Source: Gammaproteobacteria bacterium (GTDB lineage Bacteria > Pseudomonadota > Gammaproteobacteria > JAURND01). From it: a DNA stretch of 22,364 nt. Made by a program: the position numbers and the translations under genes. Under the pieces are notes generated by a model. It made no database searches and was not told the DNA's origin. It worked only from the letters and a program-made list of their open reading frames with translations. This document shows, piece after piece, positions 1 to 8,910 of the stretch (position 1 is the first letter of the stretch; each line of letters starts with the position of its first letter). The stretch spans positions 1 to 22,364 of the forward strand of contig JAURND010000003.1 of NCBI GenBank assembly GCA_030830425.1, in the 5' to 3' direction.

Positions 1-772
<772 letters not shown>

Positions 773-776
773 AAAC

Positions 777-852
777 TTGTAACTATTTACCACCATACAA
801 AGACTCGCATAAACGGTCAGATTTTAGTCAAGTCTGGTGTAAAAAATGGCCG
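777..852 (+). pseudogene. Decayed fragment related to the small gene at 14464-14667
   Basis: Matches 14520-14595 with about six differences in 76 bases and no gaps. In the frame of the intact gene it would read CNYLPPYKDSHKRSDFSQ, then diverge. All the codon differences I see are amino-acid changing (for example Trp to Ser, Cys to Trp) and there is no start codon, so this looks like a non-functional remnant. The alternative is that the segment is a non-coding repeat that happens to be open in the other copy. Confidence 0.5.
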
Positions 853-865
853 AAAAAGCGCAGCA

Positions 866-1064
866 TATACCGCTCTTACTTGAAGTTACTGGTTTTTAAA
901 ACAATATGCTGAAAAAAATTCTGTTAGGGTAAGAACGGTATAACTTGTTGAATTTAAGGGGGCGCATGGATCCCGACCTTCGTCGGGACGCTTCGCGAAA
1001 AACTCCCTGGTTTTGTCTCAACCTGAAGGTGAAAAAAACTGTAAATTCAGGTTGAATGCGTATA
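866..1064 (-). repeat. Composite palindromic element, copy A
   Basis: Inverted relative to copies C, D and E. From the left: module 3 hairpin with arms 866-879 and 929-942 (TATACCGCTCTTAC against GTAAGAACGGTATA, 13 of 14 paired); linker AATTTAAGGGGG; module 2 of the second subtype, with a perfect 7-bp hairpin TCCCGAC/GTCGGGA at 971-988 around a CTTC loop; linker CCCTGGTTTTGTCTC; module 1 hairpin with arms 1018-1027 and 1045-1054 (TCAACCTGAA/TTCAGGTTGA). The ends are TATA-rich. It separates grpE from dnaK. Confidence 0.85.
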
Positions 1065-1085
1065 TAGCGCTTCGGGCATTGCTGG

Positions 1086-1667
1086 TTAACTAGCCACTAT
1101 CACTAAGGCTGGCCTGACTAATCGATCGTTCAGCAAGTATCCTTTTTGTAATACTTTGATAACAGTATCTGATGCTGTGTTTGGATCGGCTTGGGCAGAG
1201 ACTGCTTGATGCAAGTTTGGATCAAAGAGTTCGCCTAATGGATTCAAAGGTGTCACTGATACTTTTTCTAATGCAGCCAGAAAACACTTTAATGTCATTT
1301 CCATGCCTTCATGCATTTGTTTGGCCAATGTGTTATCACCGATTTCTAAATCAAGCGCACGCTCCAAACTATCGATTACTGGCAACAATGCCGAAATCAA
1401 TTTTTCTGCCCCATACTTATGCGCATTATGCACATCTTTTTCAGCGCGCTTTCGGATATTTTCTAGTTCTGCTTGATTTCTCAGTAACTGATTTTTGTAG
1501 TCTTCTACCGCTGCTTCAGTCTCATTTAACTTAGCAAGCAGTTCTGCATATTCGATATGTGAAATAACATGCAAAGGTTCAACTGTTTTTTCTTTGGCGG
1601 TATTTTCATCATCAAAGATTAAATCTGGATCTGATTGATGGGCATCAGGTGCATGATGATTAGTCAT
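1086..1667 (-). CDS. grpE: GrpE, nucleotide exchange factor of DnaK
   Basis: Dimeric co-chaperone that releases ADP from DnaK; cytosolic. The 193-residue length is typical (E. coli GrpE is 197). Residues 1-35 are acidic and polar, as in the disordered N-terminus of the family. Residues about 38-80 form a long charged helix (coiled-coil dimerisation region) ending in NIRKRAEKDV. LLPVIDSLERAL at 94-105 is a family hallmark. The C-terminal part with NPLGELFDPNLHQAV and KGYLLNDRLVRPALV matches the beta domain that contacts DnaK. The ATG at 1667 has a good Shine-Dalgarno (AGGAG) upstream. The gene is divergent from rlmJ and followed on the same strand by dnaK. A sigma-32 type promoter lies about 120 bp upstream. 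Confidence 0.97.
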   Translation of the reverse strand: MTNHHAPDAHQSDPDLIFDDENTAKEKTVEPLHVISHIEYAELLAKLNETEAAVEDYKNQLLRNQAELENIRKRAEKDVHNAHKYGAEKLISALLPVIDSLERALDLEIGDNTLAKQMHEGMEMTLKCFLAALEKVSVTPLNPLGELFDPNLHQAVSAQADPNTASDTVIKVLQKGYLLNDRLVRPALVIVAS

Positions 1668-1687
1668 ATAGGGTTACTCCTACAGTT

Positions 1688-1740
1688 TATACTCATTCAA
1701 CCTGAAGGTACTGTCTTTTTCACCTTCAGGTTGAGACAAA
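1688..1740 (+). repeat. Composite palindromic element, partial copy F (module 1 only)
   Basis: A perfect 13-bp inverted repeat, TCAACCTGAAGGT at 1697-1709 and ACCTTCAGGTTGA at 1722-1734, is preceded by TATAC and followed by the family linker GAGACAAA, where similarity stops. It matches module 1 of copies A and E closely, including the loop ACTGTCTTTTTC of copy E. It lies in the predicted 5' leader of grpE mRNA, between promoter and ribosome binding site. Confidence 0.8.
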
Positions 1741-1784
1741 GAAGCAGCATAGCGTATACTTTTAGCGTATGCTCTTGTAGATAT

Positions 1785-1813
1785 AAGTGGGGCCTAATGA
1801 TAAATTTTTCAAG
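1785..1813 (-). promoter_or_regulatory. Sigma-32 (heat-shock) type promoter for grpE-dnaK
   Basis: On the minus strand, CTTGAAA (1813-1807) is followed after 14 bases by CCCCACTT (1792-1785). The known sigma-32 consensus is CTTGAAA, 11-15 bases, then CCCCATNT. The match is 7 of 7 for the -35 and all but one defined base of the -10, at correct spacing and upstream of a heat-shock gene. The predicted transcript would have a leader of roughly 105-110 bases before the grpE ATG at 1667, including hairpin F. Confidence 0.75.
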
Positions 1814-1837
1814 TCAATTAATCGGTCAAATTCAATC

Positions 1838-2728
1838 ATGAACTATCGACATATCTACCACGCAGGCGGATTTTCAGATGTTTTTAAGCACACCATACTC
1901 ATCGCACTCATCCAATCTCTGCTCAAAAAAGAAACGCCTTTTTGCTATATTGATACACATGCTGGCATTGGGAACTATGATTTACATCTGGAAAGCGCAC
2001 AGAAAACTCAGGAATTCCAATACGGTATTTCAAAATTACAGGGGATCACAGATCATGATATCCCTGATTCCATTGCGACTTACCTGAACATTATTCAAAC
2101 ATGGAATCATAGAATGAGGCAGGATAGCCGCCTATACTCATCGGATTTGAAGGAGCTGGATATACTGCGCTATTATCCTGGCTCTCCTGTTTTTGCACGA
2201 GAACTATTGCGCGACAAAGATCATATCATTCTGGCTGAATTACATCCTGAAGATGCGCAGACATTAAAACAGCTGTTCAAACAGGATAAACAAGTCGCTA
2301 CACATTTTCTGGATGGCTATACTGCCTTTAAAGCTTTTTTACCCCCTAAAGAAAAACGCGGCTTAGTGTTGATTGATCCACCTTTTGAAAAAACAGATGA
2401 GTTTGAAACCCTCATTCAAAAATTAACACTCGGCATTCATCGCTGGCGTAATGGCATTTATGCGATCTGGTATCCATTGAAAAATCCGCGACAGGTTAAC
2501 CATTTTTATAAAAATCTCTCACAAATAGGTGCCAGCGAAATATTGTGCTACGAGTTATATATGCCCCAGCAGCAGCGATCTAATCATGGCATGCATGCTT
2601 GTGGCATGGCGATTCTTCAACCTCCCTGGGGATTTAAAGAAACACTTGAGCGTGTTTTGCCGTGGTTATGCCAAAAATTGGGCGAGGGCGTTAAGTGGCG
2701 GGAATTTCTGCATATGTCAAGAAAATAA
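1838..2728 (+). CDS. rlmJ: RlmJ, 23S rRNA (adenine(2030)-N6)-methyltransferase
   Basis: Transfers a methyl group from S-adenosylmethionine to N6 of A2030 of 23S rRNA. The start chosen is the ATG at 1838 giving MNYRHIYHAGGFSDVFKH, which matches the E. coli N-terminus MLSYRHSFHAGNHADVLKH; an upstream GTG at 1787 would add 17 unsupported residues. IDTHAGIGNYDL (about 38-49) is the SAM-binding loop and LIDPPFE (178-184) is the catalytic DPP(Y/F) motif of N6-adenine methyltransferases. YYPGSPVFARELLR and GIYAIWYPL are conserved family segments. At 296 residues it is slightly longer than E. coli RlmJ (280), from an insertion around residues 90-110. It is monocistronic, divergent from grpE, and its 3' end faces the pseudopilin gene across element B. 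Confidence 0.95.
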   Translation: MNYRHIYHAGGFSDVFKHTILIALIQSLLKKETPFCYIDTHAGIGNYDLHLESAQKTQEFQYGISKLQGITDHDIPDSIATYLNIIQTWNHRMRQDSRLYSSDLKELDILRYYPGSPVFARELLRDKDHIILAELHPEDAQTLKQLFKQDKQVATHFLDGYTAFKAFLPPKEKRGLVLIDPPFEKTDEFETLIQKLTLGIHRWRNGIYAIWYPLKNPRQVNHFYKNLSQIGASEILCYELYMPQQQRSNHGMHACGMAILQPPWGFKETLERVLPWLCQKLGEGVKWREFLHMSRK

Positions 2729-2753
2729 GCCTATTTTTCTAGCGTTGCTAGGC

Positions 2754-2936
2754 TATACTCGTTCTCCCTGAAAGTGAGACGAGTATATACTGCTCGTACT
2801 TGAAAGTGAGAATCTTGATGTATCTGCTTTTTTGATACGAGCAGTATAATCTGTTTGAATTTAAGGGGGCAGCAGAACACTGCCCCCTTAAAAAACCCCC
2901 TGGTTTTGTCTCACTTTCACGGAGAACGAGCATATA
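2754..2936 (-). repeat. Composite palindromic element, copy B, with near-perfect terminal inverted repeats
   Basis: Terminal inverted repeats of 27 and 29 bases (2754-2780 and 2908-2936) bound the element and carry CTCGTTCTCC and TGAAAGTGAGAC. Inside are module 3, a perfect 13-bp stem with arms TATACTGCTCGTA (2786-2798) and TACGAGCAGTATA (2836-2848), and module 2, a perfect 12-bp stem with arms 2861-2872 and 2880-2891 (TTAAGGGGGCAG/CTGCCCCCTTAA, 7-base loop). It lies between the convergent genes rlmJ and the pseudopilin gene and could end both transcripts, but no clear T-run follows either stem. The right terminal repeat encodes the last codons of the pseudopilin gene. Confidence 0.85.
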
Positions 2937-3471
2937 AACAATGATTTTGATAGTCCGCCTCACTCATCGGTGCAGCGTATAAGCGCCCCGTATCTAATAG
3001 CACAATCGTACGAGAGGACTGAGCGCCTGCGTTTTTTACACAATAATAAAAACTCCCTCTTTGACCATTGGTATAACCCGTAGGCGACCAAGTAATTTCT
3101 TCATCTTTACCGCCACTACTATTCCAATACAATGCATCTGTTTTAGGTAATTCAGAAAATACACGTAATATATTTCCTTGTTGATCTCGCACAATTTGTC
3201 CTTCACGCCAATAGCCACCACACGTTTTTTGATCGGTGCTTTTGCAAAAAACAATGTTTTCATCCCGAGTAATCGCTTCGCTACGCGCATAGTACAAACC
3301 ACTCATGAGGTTATTCACAGCAGCATCTACACGATTTTCAGCCCATAAATGCTGCATCGAAGGCATGGATAGACTGATTAGAACGACTAGCACTGTGAGC
3401 GACACTAAAAGCTCGATCAGCGTAAATCCTGTTTGGTTTGACTGAGATACATGTTGAGATTGCATCAGCAT
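2917..3471 (-). CDS. GspH/FimT-family type II/IV pseudopilin
   Basis: Minor pilin-like protein of a type IV pilus or type II secretion assembly; its partners are not in the window. The N-terminus has a short leader ending in Gly15, then FTLIELLVSL: the prepilin peptidase site G|F with Glu at +5 and a hydrophobic helix to about residue 38 (ISLSMPSMQ). AENRVDAAVNNLMSGLYYARSEAI is the conserved amphipathic continuation of GspH/FimT. The C-terminal domain has four Cys (about 76, 84, 143, 178) that could form disulfides. At 184 residues the length is normal. The ATG at 3471 follows the ptsP stop by four bases, so co-transcription with ptsP is likely. Oddly, the final codons (LYARSP and the stop) lie inside the terminal repeat of element B. 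Which pilus system it serves cannot be told. Confidence 0.85.
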   Translation of the reverse strand: MLMQSQHVSQSNQTGFTLIELLVSLTVLVVLISLSMPSMQHLWAENRVDAAVNNLMSGLYYARSEAITRDENIVFCKSTDQKTCGGYWREGQIVRDQQGNILRVFSELPKTDALYWNSSGGKDEEITWSPTGYTNGQRGSFYYCVKNAGAQSSRTIVLLDTGRLYAAPMSEADYQNHCLYARSP

Positions 3472-3475
3472 AACG

Positions 3476-5752
3476 CTAGTTGCCTGCTCTTAACACGCCG
3501 CCCAATCCTACTTCTTCCAATGCTTGTTCCATGTAGCAACGAATATCAATAGCATCATCCATATGTAAGACTTCTTCGAGTAATTTTTTGGCGTGTTGCA
3601 TTCTAAAATTACGAATGATCCATTTGATTTGCAAAAATCCAGCGGAGTTCATACTTAATGCATCAAAACCCATGGCTAGCAATAAAATTGCGCATACAGG
3701 ATCATTGGCCATTTCTCCGCAAATGCTAACCTTTTTATTTTCTCGATGGGCAGCTGCAACGACTTGCATGAGCGCGCGAAGCACAGCGGGATGCAGGCTG
3801 TTATATAAATTGGCAACACGCGCATTATTACGATCAACGGCTAGTAAGTATTGAGTCAGATCATTGCTACCTACGGATAAAAAATCCACTCTTTTGGCAA
3901 TCGCCTGTGCTTGATAAACTGCAGCAGGAACCTCTATCATCACCCCTAATAAGGGTTTTTTAATCACCACTCCTTCTGCAATCACTTCCTGAAAAGCTTG
4001 TCTAAATAGTCGAAGTGCTTCCTCTACTTCGGCAATACTCGTGACCATTGGAAACATAATCTGCAAATTGTCTAACCCTTCAGCGGCTTGCAGCATTGCT
4101 CTTAACTGTACTAAAAAAAGCTCAGGGTGATCTAACGTAATACGTATGCCACGCCATCCTAAAAATGGGTTGTCCTCTGCTAAAGGAAAATAGGCTAACT
4201 TTTTATCTCCACCGATATCTAACGTGCGCATTACTACCGACTTATTCGCAAAAGCTGTTAATACCTGACGATAAATCAAGCGTTGTTCTTCTTCGCTAGG
4301 AAAACAATCCCGCGTCATAAAAGGAATTTCAGTACGGTAAAGCCCTACCCCTTCTGCACCCACATTTAATGATCGATCAATATCAGGAGAAAGACCCGTA
4401 TTCACGTACATCTTAATGGCATAGCCATCCATCGTTTCTGCAGGCAAATCTCGAAGTGTCTCTAATTGCTTATCAAACTCATGCTCTTGATGAATCAGCG
4501 TGGTAAATTCATGACGCAAAGCCGCTGAAGGTGAACGATAAACTTGACCGTAATAACCATCCACAATCAGCTCTTCATCTTCTAGCTGTGCAGTTTTAAT
4601 ACCCTCAATACCCAGCACAGCAGGCACACCTAGCCCTCGTGCAAAAATGGCAATATGGGAATTGCTAGAGCCTTTGATTGATATGACGCCAACTAATTTT
4701 CCTTCTGGCACTTCGGCTAAAGCTGCAGGTGTCACTTCATCGCCAACTAGAATCGTTTGTTCTGGAAAAACACGAACATCTGACTTGCGAGATTGTAGAT
4801 AAGCCAGTATGCGTTCCGATAGATCTCTTACATCAGAAGCGCGCTCTTTAAGGTAAATATCTTCTATCTCTTCAAAGCGTGAGATATGTTTGGCTGTCAC
4901 AATTTTTAAAGCACCTTGTGCCCAATTTCCTAATTTAATCTCAGTAATAATTTCTTGCGCAAAACTTTTGCTTTCTAAAATTCGCAGATAAACATCAAAC
5001 AGTGCGCACTCTTCTTCTGGTAATCCATGTTTTTTAATATTGTCTCTCAATCCGCTAATGAGTAAAGCGGTTGCGACTAATGCTGCTTCAATCAGCGCGA
5101 TCTCAGATTCAATTTCTGCTTCAGGTATTTTTCGCTCGGGAACCGATTTTAAATCGGCTAAAGGGTAAACCAGGTGAGCTTTTCCAATCGCAATGCCTGG
5201 GGATCCAGAAATCCCCGTTAACACGTTTTGATTAGATGGCGTTTTCGAATGATCTTGTTCAAGCAAGTTGCTCATGGCAAGACCATGCGCAATGATGCCA
5301 GATAATTGTGCGGATAATGTGATTAAAAAAGCTTCTTCTGCTTCATCAAAACAACGCTCTTTAACTTGATAGATAATGAGCACACCCAACACATGACGCT
5401 GATGAATGATGGGTACACCTAAGAAGGCAGTTAGGTGTTCCTCTCCCAAACCAGGGTAGTGAACATAATTGGGATGAGAAGCGGCATGACCGATGTTCAT
5501 CGGCTCGGCGCGCTCTACGACCAATCCAATTAAACCTTCTCCTAATTTTAACCTCACCTTCCCAATTAAAGCGGGATTCAATCCATTAGTAGCGACTAAA
5601 ACCTGTTCACCCTTCATTTCATCAATTAAAAAGATACTACACGCATCTGTTTGCACGGCTTGCTTCACACCATTGACCACAATAGCCAACGCTTCAGATA
5701 AACTCTGTGCTGCGTTTACTTCTTGAATAATGCGTCGTAGTATTTTTAGCAT
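3476..5752 (-). CDS. ptsP: PtsP, enzyme I of the nitrogen phosphotransferase system (EI-Ntr)
   Basis: Phosphoenolpyruvate-dependent kinase that starts the PTS-Ntr phosphate relay to NPr and EIIA-Ntr; a cytosolic regulator. Domains: GAF sensor domain about 1-160 (CSIFLID, FLGVPIIHQRHVLGVL); linker; PEP-utilising N-terminal and swivel region about 175-410 with the phospho-acceptor His366 in SSNSHIAIFARGLG; PEP-binding TIM barrel about 440-740 with GLYRTEIPFM, GWRGIRITLDHPE, SVGSNDLTQYLLAVDRNN and the catalytic Cys678 in SICGEMANDP. Length is 758 (E. coli PtsP is 748). The ATG at 5752 gives MLKILRRIIQEV, matching the family start. It lies downstream of rppH as in E. coli, but element C is inserted between them and supplies the Shine-Dalgarno GGAGAA seven bases from the ATG. 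In E. coli lgt follows; here a pseudopilin gene does. Confidence 0.96.
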   Translation of the reverse strand: MLKILRRIIQEVNAAQSLSEALAIVVNGVKQAVQTDACSIFLIDEMKGEQVLVATNGLNPALIGKVRLKLGEGLIGLVVERAEPMNIGHAASHPNYVHYPGLGEEHLTAFLGVPIIHQRHVLGVLIIYQVKERCFDEAEEAFLITLSAQLSGIIAHGLAMSNLLEQDHSKTPSNQNVLTGISGSPGIAIGKAHLVYPLADLKSVPERKIPEAEIESEIALIEAALVATALLISGLRDNIKKHGLPEEECALFDVYLRILESKSFAQEIITEIKLGNWAQGALKIVTAKHISRFEEIEDIYLKERASDVRDLSERILAYLQSRKSDVRVFPEQTILVGDEVTPAALAEVPEGKLVGVISIKGSSNSHIAIFARGLGVPAVLGIEGIKTAQLEDEELIVDGYYGQVYRSPSAALRHEFTTLIHQEHEFDKQLETLRDLPAETMDGYAIKMYVNTGLSPDIDRSLNVGAEGVGLYRTEIPFMTRDCFPSEEEQRLIYRQVLTAFANKSVVMRTLDIGGDKKLAYFPLAEDNPFLGWRGIRITLDHPELFLVQLRAMLQAAEGLDNLQIMFPMVTSIAEVEEALRLFRQAFQEVIAEGVVIKKPLLGVMIEVPAAVYQAQAIAKRVDFLSVGSNDLTQYLLAVDRNNARVANLYNSLHPAVLRALMQVVAAAHRENKKVSICGEMANDPVCAILLLAMGFDALSMNSAGFLQIKWIIRNFRMQHAKKLLEEVLHMDDAIDIRCYMEQALEEVGLGGVLRAGN

Positions 5753-5915
5753 ATACTCGTTCTCCCTGAAAGTGAGACAAAACCAGGGGGGTTTTTAAGG
5801 GGGAAGTGTTCTGCTGCTCCCTTAAATTCAACAGGTTATACCGCTCTTACCCCAATAGAATTCTTTTCAGCATATTGTTTTAAAAACCAGTACCTTCAAG
5901 TAAGAAAGGTATATA
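5752..5915 (+). repeat. Composite palindromic element, copy C
   Basis: From the left: module 1 (TATACTCGTTCTCCCTGAA then AGTGAGAC, the subtype of copy B); linker AAAACCAGGGGGG; module 2 of the first subtype (TTAAGGGGGAAG paired with CTGCTCCCTTAA); module 3 with arms 5837-5850 and 5900-5913 (TATACCGCTCTTAC/GTAAGAAAGGTATA), the subtype of copy A. A further module-1-like hairpin follows at 5929-5968 (CACTTCAAGGAT ... GATCTTGAGGTGAGAC), resembling the subtype of copy D. On the minus strand the left end carries GGAGAA, the ptsP ribosome binding site, and abuts the ptsP start codon. Confidence 0.85.
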
Positions 5916-5978
5916 CGTCAGCAGTGAACACTTCAAGGATACAAAAATCAGGATCTTGAGGTGAGACTAACATAGAAA

Positions 5979-6449
5979 CTATAAATAAGTTTCAAATTCG
6001 GTCAACACGTTTTGATAAACTTCTTTCTTGAAATCAACGATTTGGTAGAAGGGTTCCCAATAATCTACCCATTTCCATGAAGAAAATTCTGGTAGTTGCG
6101 TACGGTCACAATTGATCGCTGAGTCATCTGAAGTTAAGCGCAATAAAAACCATTTTTGTTTTTGACCGATACAAAATGGTTTTTGATTCTGCCTTCTTAA
6201 ATGATCAGGGATATAGTAATGTAACCAATTTTTCGTTTGAGCTAAAATGGTAACTTGATTTAAAGTTAATCCAATTTCTTCATATAATTCACGATACATC
6301 GCTTGTTTAGGGGTTTCATTTCGCTTTATCCCCCCCTGTGGAAATTGCCAGGCTTCACATTTTCCAGGCCTACAGCCTAAAAAAAGTTTTTTCTCTGTAT
6401 TTGATAGTACAATACCTACGTTTAGCCTAAAGCCTCTTTTATCTAGCAT
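5979..6449 (-). CDS. rppH: RppH, RNA pyrophosphohydrolase (Nudix)
   Basis: Removes pyrophosphate from 5'-triphosphate mRNA ends and so triggers RNase E-dependent decay. The Nudix box GX5EX7REUXEEXGU is complete at residues 39-61 (GGIKRNE ... RELYEEIGL). FRLNVGIVL near the start and CIGQKQKWFLLRL match E. coli RppH segments. Length is 156 residues against 176 in E. coli; only the variable C-terminal tail is shorter. The ATG at 6449 has a Shine-Dalgarno AGGA seven bases upstream. A weak stem (CCCTTT/AAAGGG) lies in its leader. It is divergent from metG and upstream of ptsP; element C occupies the spacer. A downstream effect on ptsP expression through a shared transcript is probable but not shown. 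Confidence 0.95.
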   Translation of the reverse strand: MLDKRGFRLNVGIVLSNTEKKLFLGCRPGKCEAWQFPQGGIKRNETPKQAMYRELYEEIGLTLNQVTILAQTKNWLHYYIPDHLRRQNQKPFCIGQKQKWFLLRLTSDDSAINCDRTQLPEFSSWKWVDYWEPFYQIVDFKKEVYQNVLTEFETYL

Positions 6450-6505
6450 CAGTAATTCCTGCTACCCTTTTAACATGCTAAAATAAAGGGTTTCTTGTGA
6501 CAGTT

Positions 6506-6650
6506 ATTCGTAGCCAATAGCCCCATTGCTGGCAACTGCATGGGGGATTGTGAAGTGGAAACGGCGCTTCTCTCCCTTTGTCGCGAGCGTGAACTTGTTC
6601 AAGCGACAGGTTAAAACAAGGAAACAAATTCCGCGTTTTGAGCAAGCATT
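6506..6650 (+). repeat. Dispersed repeat R2, copy b (about 145 bp)
   Basis: Second copy of the repeat at 624-772, in opposite orientation. It starts at TTCGTAG, includes GCATGGGGGATTGT, TTGTTCAAGCGAC and GTTAAAACAAGG, and ends near GCGTTTTGAG. It fills the middle of the divergent rppH-metG spacer, leaving about 80 bp for the metG leader. No reading frame across it is shared with the other copy. Confidence 0.7.
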
Positions 6651-6733
6651 AATGATGACATGATGCCTATTTGATGAAAAAATAGCCAGCGCTTCGATAA
6701 CCATTTAGAAACTTCAAAAACATACCTTAAATC

Positions 6734-8401
6734 ATGCATAAATCACACATAGAACCTCGTCAAATCTTAATCACTACCGCATTAGTGTATGCCAATGGCC
6801 CTATTCATCTTGGACATATGCTCGAGCATATTCAAGCCGATATTTGGGCAAGATTTCAAAAAATGCGCGGTCATCAATGTCTCTATATTTGCGGCAATGA
6901 TGCGCATGGCACACCAATCATGATTAATGCGGAAAAACAGGGCGTAACACCTGAGACTATGATTCATCGGATTCATATCGAAGATCAACAAGATTTTGCT
7001 GATTTTTGGGTGAATTTTGATCACTTTGATATGACGCACGCGCCCGAGAATCAGTCCTTGGTCAACTTGGTTTATCAACGTTTAACGGCCAAAGGCGATA
7101 TCACCACGCGCACCATTGAACAAGCCTACGACCCTGTCAAAAACATGTTTTTACCGGATCGTTATGTAAAAGGGGAATGTCCTTTTTGTGGTGCCAAAAA
7201 TCAGTACGGTGATAATTGCGAAGCCTGTGGCACAACGTATGCGCCTACTGATTTAAAAAACCCCATCTCTGTTTTATCCGGCGTTGCGCCGATACAAAAA
7301 GATTCAGTCCATTATTTTTTCCACCTAGAACATTACGCCGACGCTTTAAAGCATTGGGGAGAGTCTGGGCACTTGCAACCCGAAGTCATGAATAAACTAT
7401 CTGAGTGGTTTGAATCGGGGTTAAGAGCTTGGGATATTTCTAGAGATGCGCCCTACTTTGGCTTTGAAATACCCGATGCGCCTGGGAAATATTTTTATGT
7501 TTGGCTAGATGCGCCCATCGGTTATATCGCGTGCTTTGAAAAATTATGTCAATCCCGCCATGATTTAACGCTTGAAGCGTATTGGGGAAAAGAGAGTCAA
7601 ACTGAGCTATATCATTTTATCGGCAAAGATATCATTTATTTTCATGCACTATTTTGGCCTGCTATGCTAAAAGGCGCAGACTTTCGTTTACCTTCTGCTA
7701 TTTTTACACATGGTTTTTTAACCGTGAATGGGCAAAAAATGTCAAAATCACGAGGCACTTTTATCACTGCCCGTGAATATCTCAATCATTTGAACCCCGA
7801 ATATTTACGGTATTACTTTGCTGCAAAATTAAATTCACATGTAGAGGATATCGATTTAAATTTCACAGACTTTATGCAAAGAATCAATGCCGATTTAGTA
7901 GGTAAATTTGTAAACATCGCGAGTCGTTGCGCGGGGTTTATCACTAAGTTTTTTGAAGGCAAACTTGCTGCAGAATTAGAAAATTCTTTACTGTTTAACA
8001 CTTTTTTCGCACAAGCTGAAACCATCGCACAATTATATGAAACCCGCGAATATCACCAAGCTATGCGAGAAATCATGTTATTGGCCGATCAAGCCAATCA
8101 ATATATCGATTCCATGAAACCATGGGTATTGGCAAAATCTCCTGATACCTTGCCTGCTGTACAAAACATATGTAGCTTAGGGTTAAATTTGTTTAGGGTG
8201 TTGATGATTTACTTAAAACCAGTGCTACCAAAAACAGCAGAAGCCGTAGAGGCTTTTTTAAATACCCCCCCTTTAATGTGGCAAGATATAGAAAATCCTT
8301 TACTGGGTCATCAGATCAACCCATTTCAGCCACTGTTACAGCGCATCGATTTGGCGAGCATTGAAATCTTCACTCAAACAACTAACCATGTCGAATCCTG
8401 A
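6734..8401 (+). CDS. metG: Methionyl-tRNA synthetase, short form without the C-terminal tRNA-binding domain
   Basis: Charges tRNA-Met with methionine. Class I catalytic core: HLGH (25-28) is the HIGH motif, KMSKS is at 335-339, and the connective-peptide zinc knuckle has Cys149, Cys152, Cys162 and Cys165 (CPFC, CEAC). [10 protein letters not shown] and [16 protein letters not shown] are typical of MetRS. The anticodon-binding helical domain follows from about 385 to 540. The protein ends at residue 555, whereas E. coli MetG has 677 residues including a C-terminal EMAPII/Trbp111-like domain used for dimerisation. That domain is absent here and the next gene overlaps the stop, so the truncation is not an assembly break. 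The ATG at 6734 gives [19 protein letters not shown]; no strong Shine-Dalgarno is visible. A regulatory site in the 280-bp divergent spacer was not identified. Confidence 0.96.
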   Translation: MHKSHIEPRQILITTALVYANGPIHLGHMLEHIQADIWARFQKMRGHQCLYICGNDAHGTPIMINAEKQGVTPETMIHRIHIEDQQDFADFWVNFDHFDMTHAPENQSLVNLVYQRLTAKGDITTRTIEQAYDPVKNMFLPDRYVKGECPFCGAKNQYGDNCEACGTTYAPTDLKNPISVLSGVAPIQKDSVHYFFHLEHYADALKHWGESGHLQPEVMNKLSEWFESGLRAWDISRDAPYFGFEIPDAPGKYFYVWLDAPIGYIACFEKLCQSRHDLTLEAYWGKESQTELYHFIGKDIIYFHALFWPAMLKGADFRLPSAIFTHGFLTVNGQKMSKSRGTFITAREYLNHLNPEYLRYYFAAKLNSHVEDIDLNFTDFMQRINADLVGKFVNIASRCAGFITKFFEGKLAAELENSLLFNTFFAQAETIAQLYETREYHQAMREIMLLADQANQYIDSMKPWVLAKSPDTLPAVQNICSLGLNLFRVLMIYLKPVLPKTAEAVEAFLNTPPLMWQDIENPLLGHQINPFQPLLQRIDLASIEIFTQTTNHVES

Positions 8402-8903
8402 GACTGCCCCTACAGCGCAATCATTAGAGAACGACTTTGATTTGTGCACGTCATTGGCTAAGCAATCTGGCAAAAAAAAAGAAGCGATTGTTCTTTTTCA
8501 TCAATTAGCTGTCATCCAAGAAGAGACCTGTATTGGATGTACCAAATGCATTCAAGCTTGTCCTGTCGATGCCATTATTGGTGCAGCCAAACAGATGCAT
8601 ACGGTCATTGCGGATAGATGTATCGGATGTGGACTTTGCCTGCCGCCTTGCCCTGTCGATTGCATCGATCTCATCCCTATTGGTGAACAGTTATCTGAGA
8701 CAGAACAATACAAAAAAACCACACGAGCGCATTTGGATTTTCAAAACCGTCAATTTCGTTTACAAGATAAAGTGACTGGCAGCCAAGAGAATACTAGAGA
8801 AATCATTCGAATCTCTCAGCGTGAAATACAACAGGCCATTGGAAGAGTGCTATTGAAAAAAAGAGATCGCCACGAAGATATGACAAGCAGCGTAGAATTG
8901 TAA
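8388..8903 (+). CDS. RnfB/RsxB-like two-[4Fe-4S] ferredoxin domain protein
   Basis: Probable electron carrier. Two complete ferredoxin motifs: Cys48, 51, 54, 58 ([16 protein letters not shown]) and Cys78, 81, 84, 88 ([16 protein letters not shown]), spaced as in the C-terminal domain of RnfB/RsxB, whose sequence [16 protein letters not shown] it shares. It lacks the N-terminal membrane helix and the extra cluster domain of full RnfB, and no other rnf/rsx genes are here, so membership of a Rnf complex is not supported. The C-terminal 70 residues are charged and unassigned. Start: ATG at 8388, overlapping the metG stop by 14 bases, implying translational coupling; a TTG at 8361 would be an alternative. 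Length 171 residues. It ends seven bases from the convergent cdsA. Confidence 0.85.
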   Translation: MSNPETAPTAQSLENDFDLCTSLAKQSGKKKEAIVLFHQLAVIQEETCIGCTKCIQACPVDAIIGAAKQMHTVIADRCIGCGLCLPPCPVDCIDLIPIGEQLSETEQYKKTTRAHLDFQNRQFRLQDKVTGSQENTREIIRISQREIQQAIGRVLLKKRDRHEDMTSSVEL

Positions 8904-8910
8904 ACAGGCC

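Noticed and set aside
866..1064. CRISPR array or tRNA in the repeat-rich spacers
   Set aside because: Repeats are palindromic, few per site and not regularly spaced with unique spacers, and no cloverleaf with T-loop sequence was found.
1172..1534. 120-codon plus-strand frame opposite grpE
   Set aside because: It is antisense to a clear grpE and has no recognisable content.
2861..2891. Module 2 stem of element B as a rho-independent terminator
   Set aside because: The 12-bp stem is strong but no T-run follows on either strand; its recurrence as part of a larger element is the better description.
2748..2963. 71-codon minus-strand frame over element B
   Set aside because: Translation of the palindromic repeat; no independent support.
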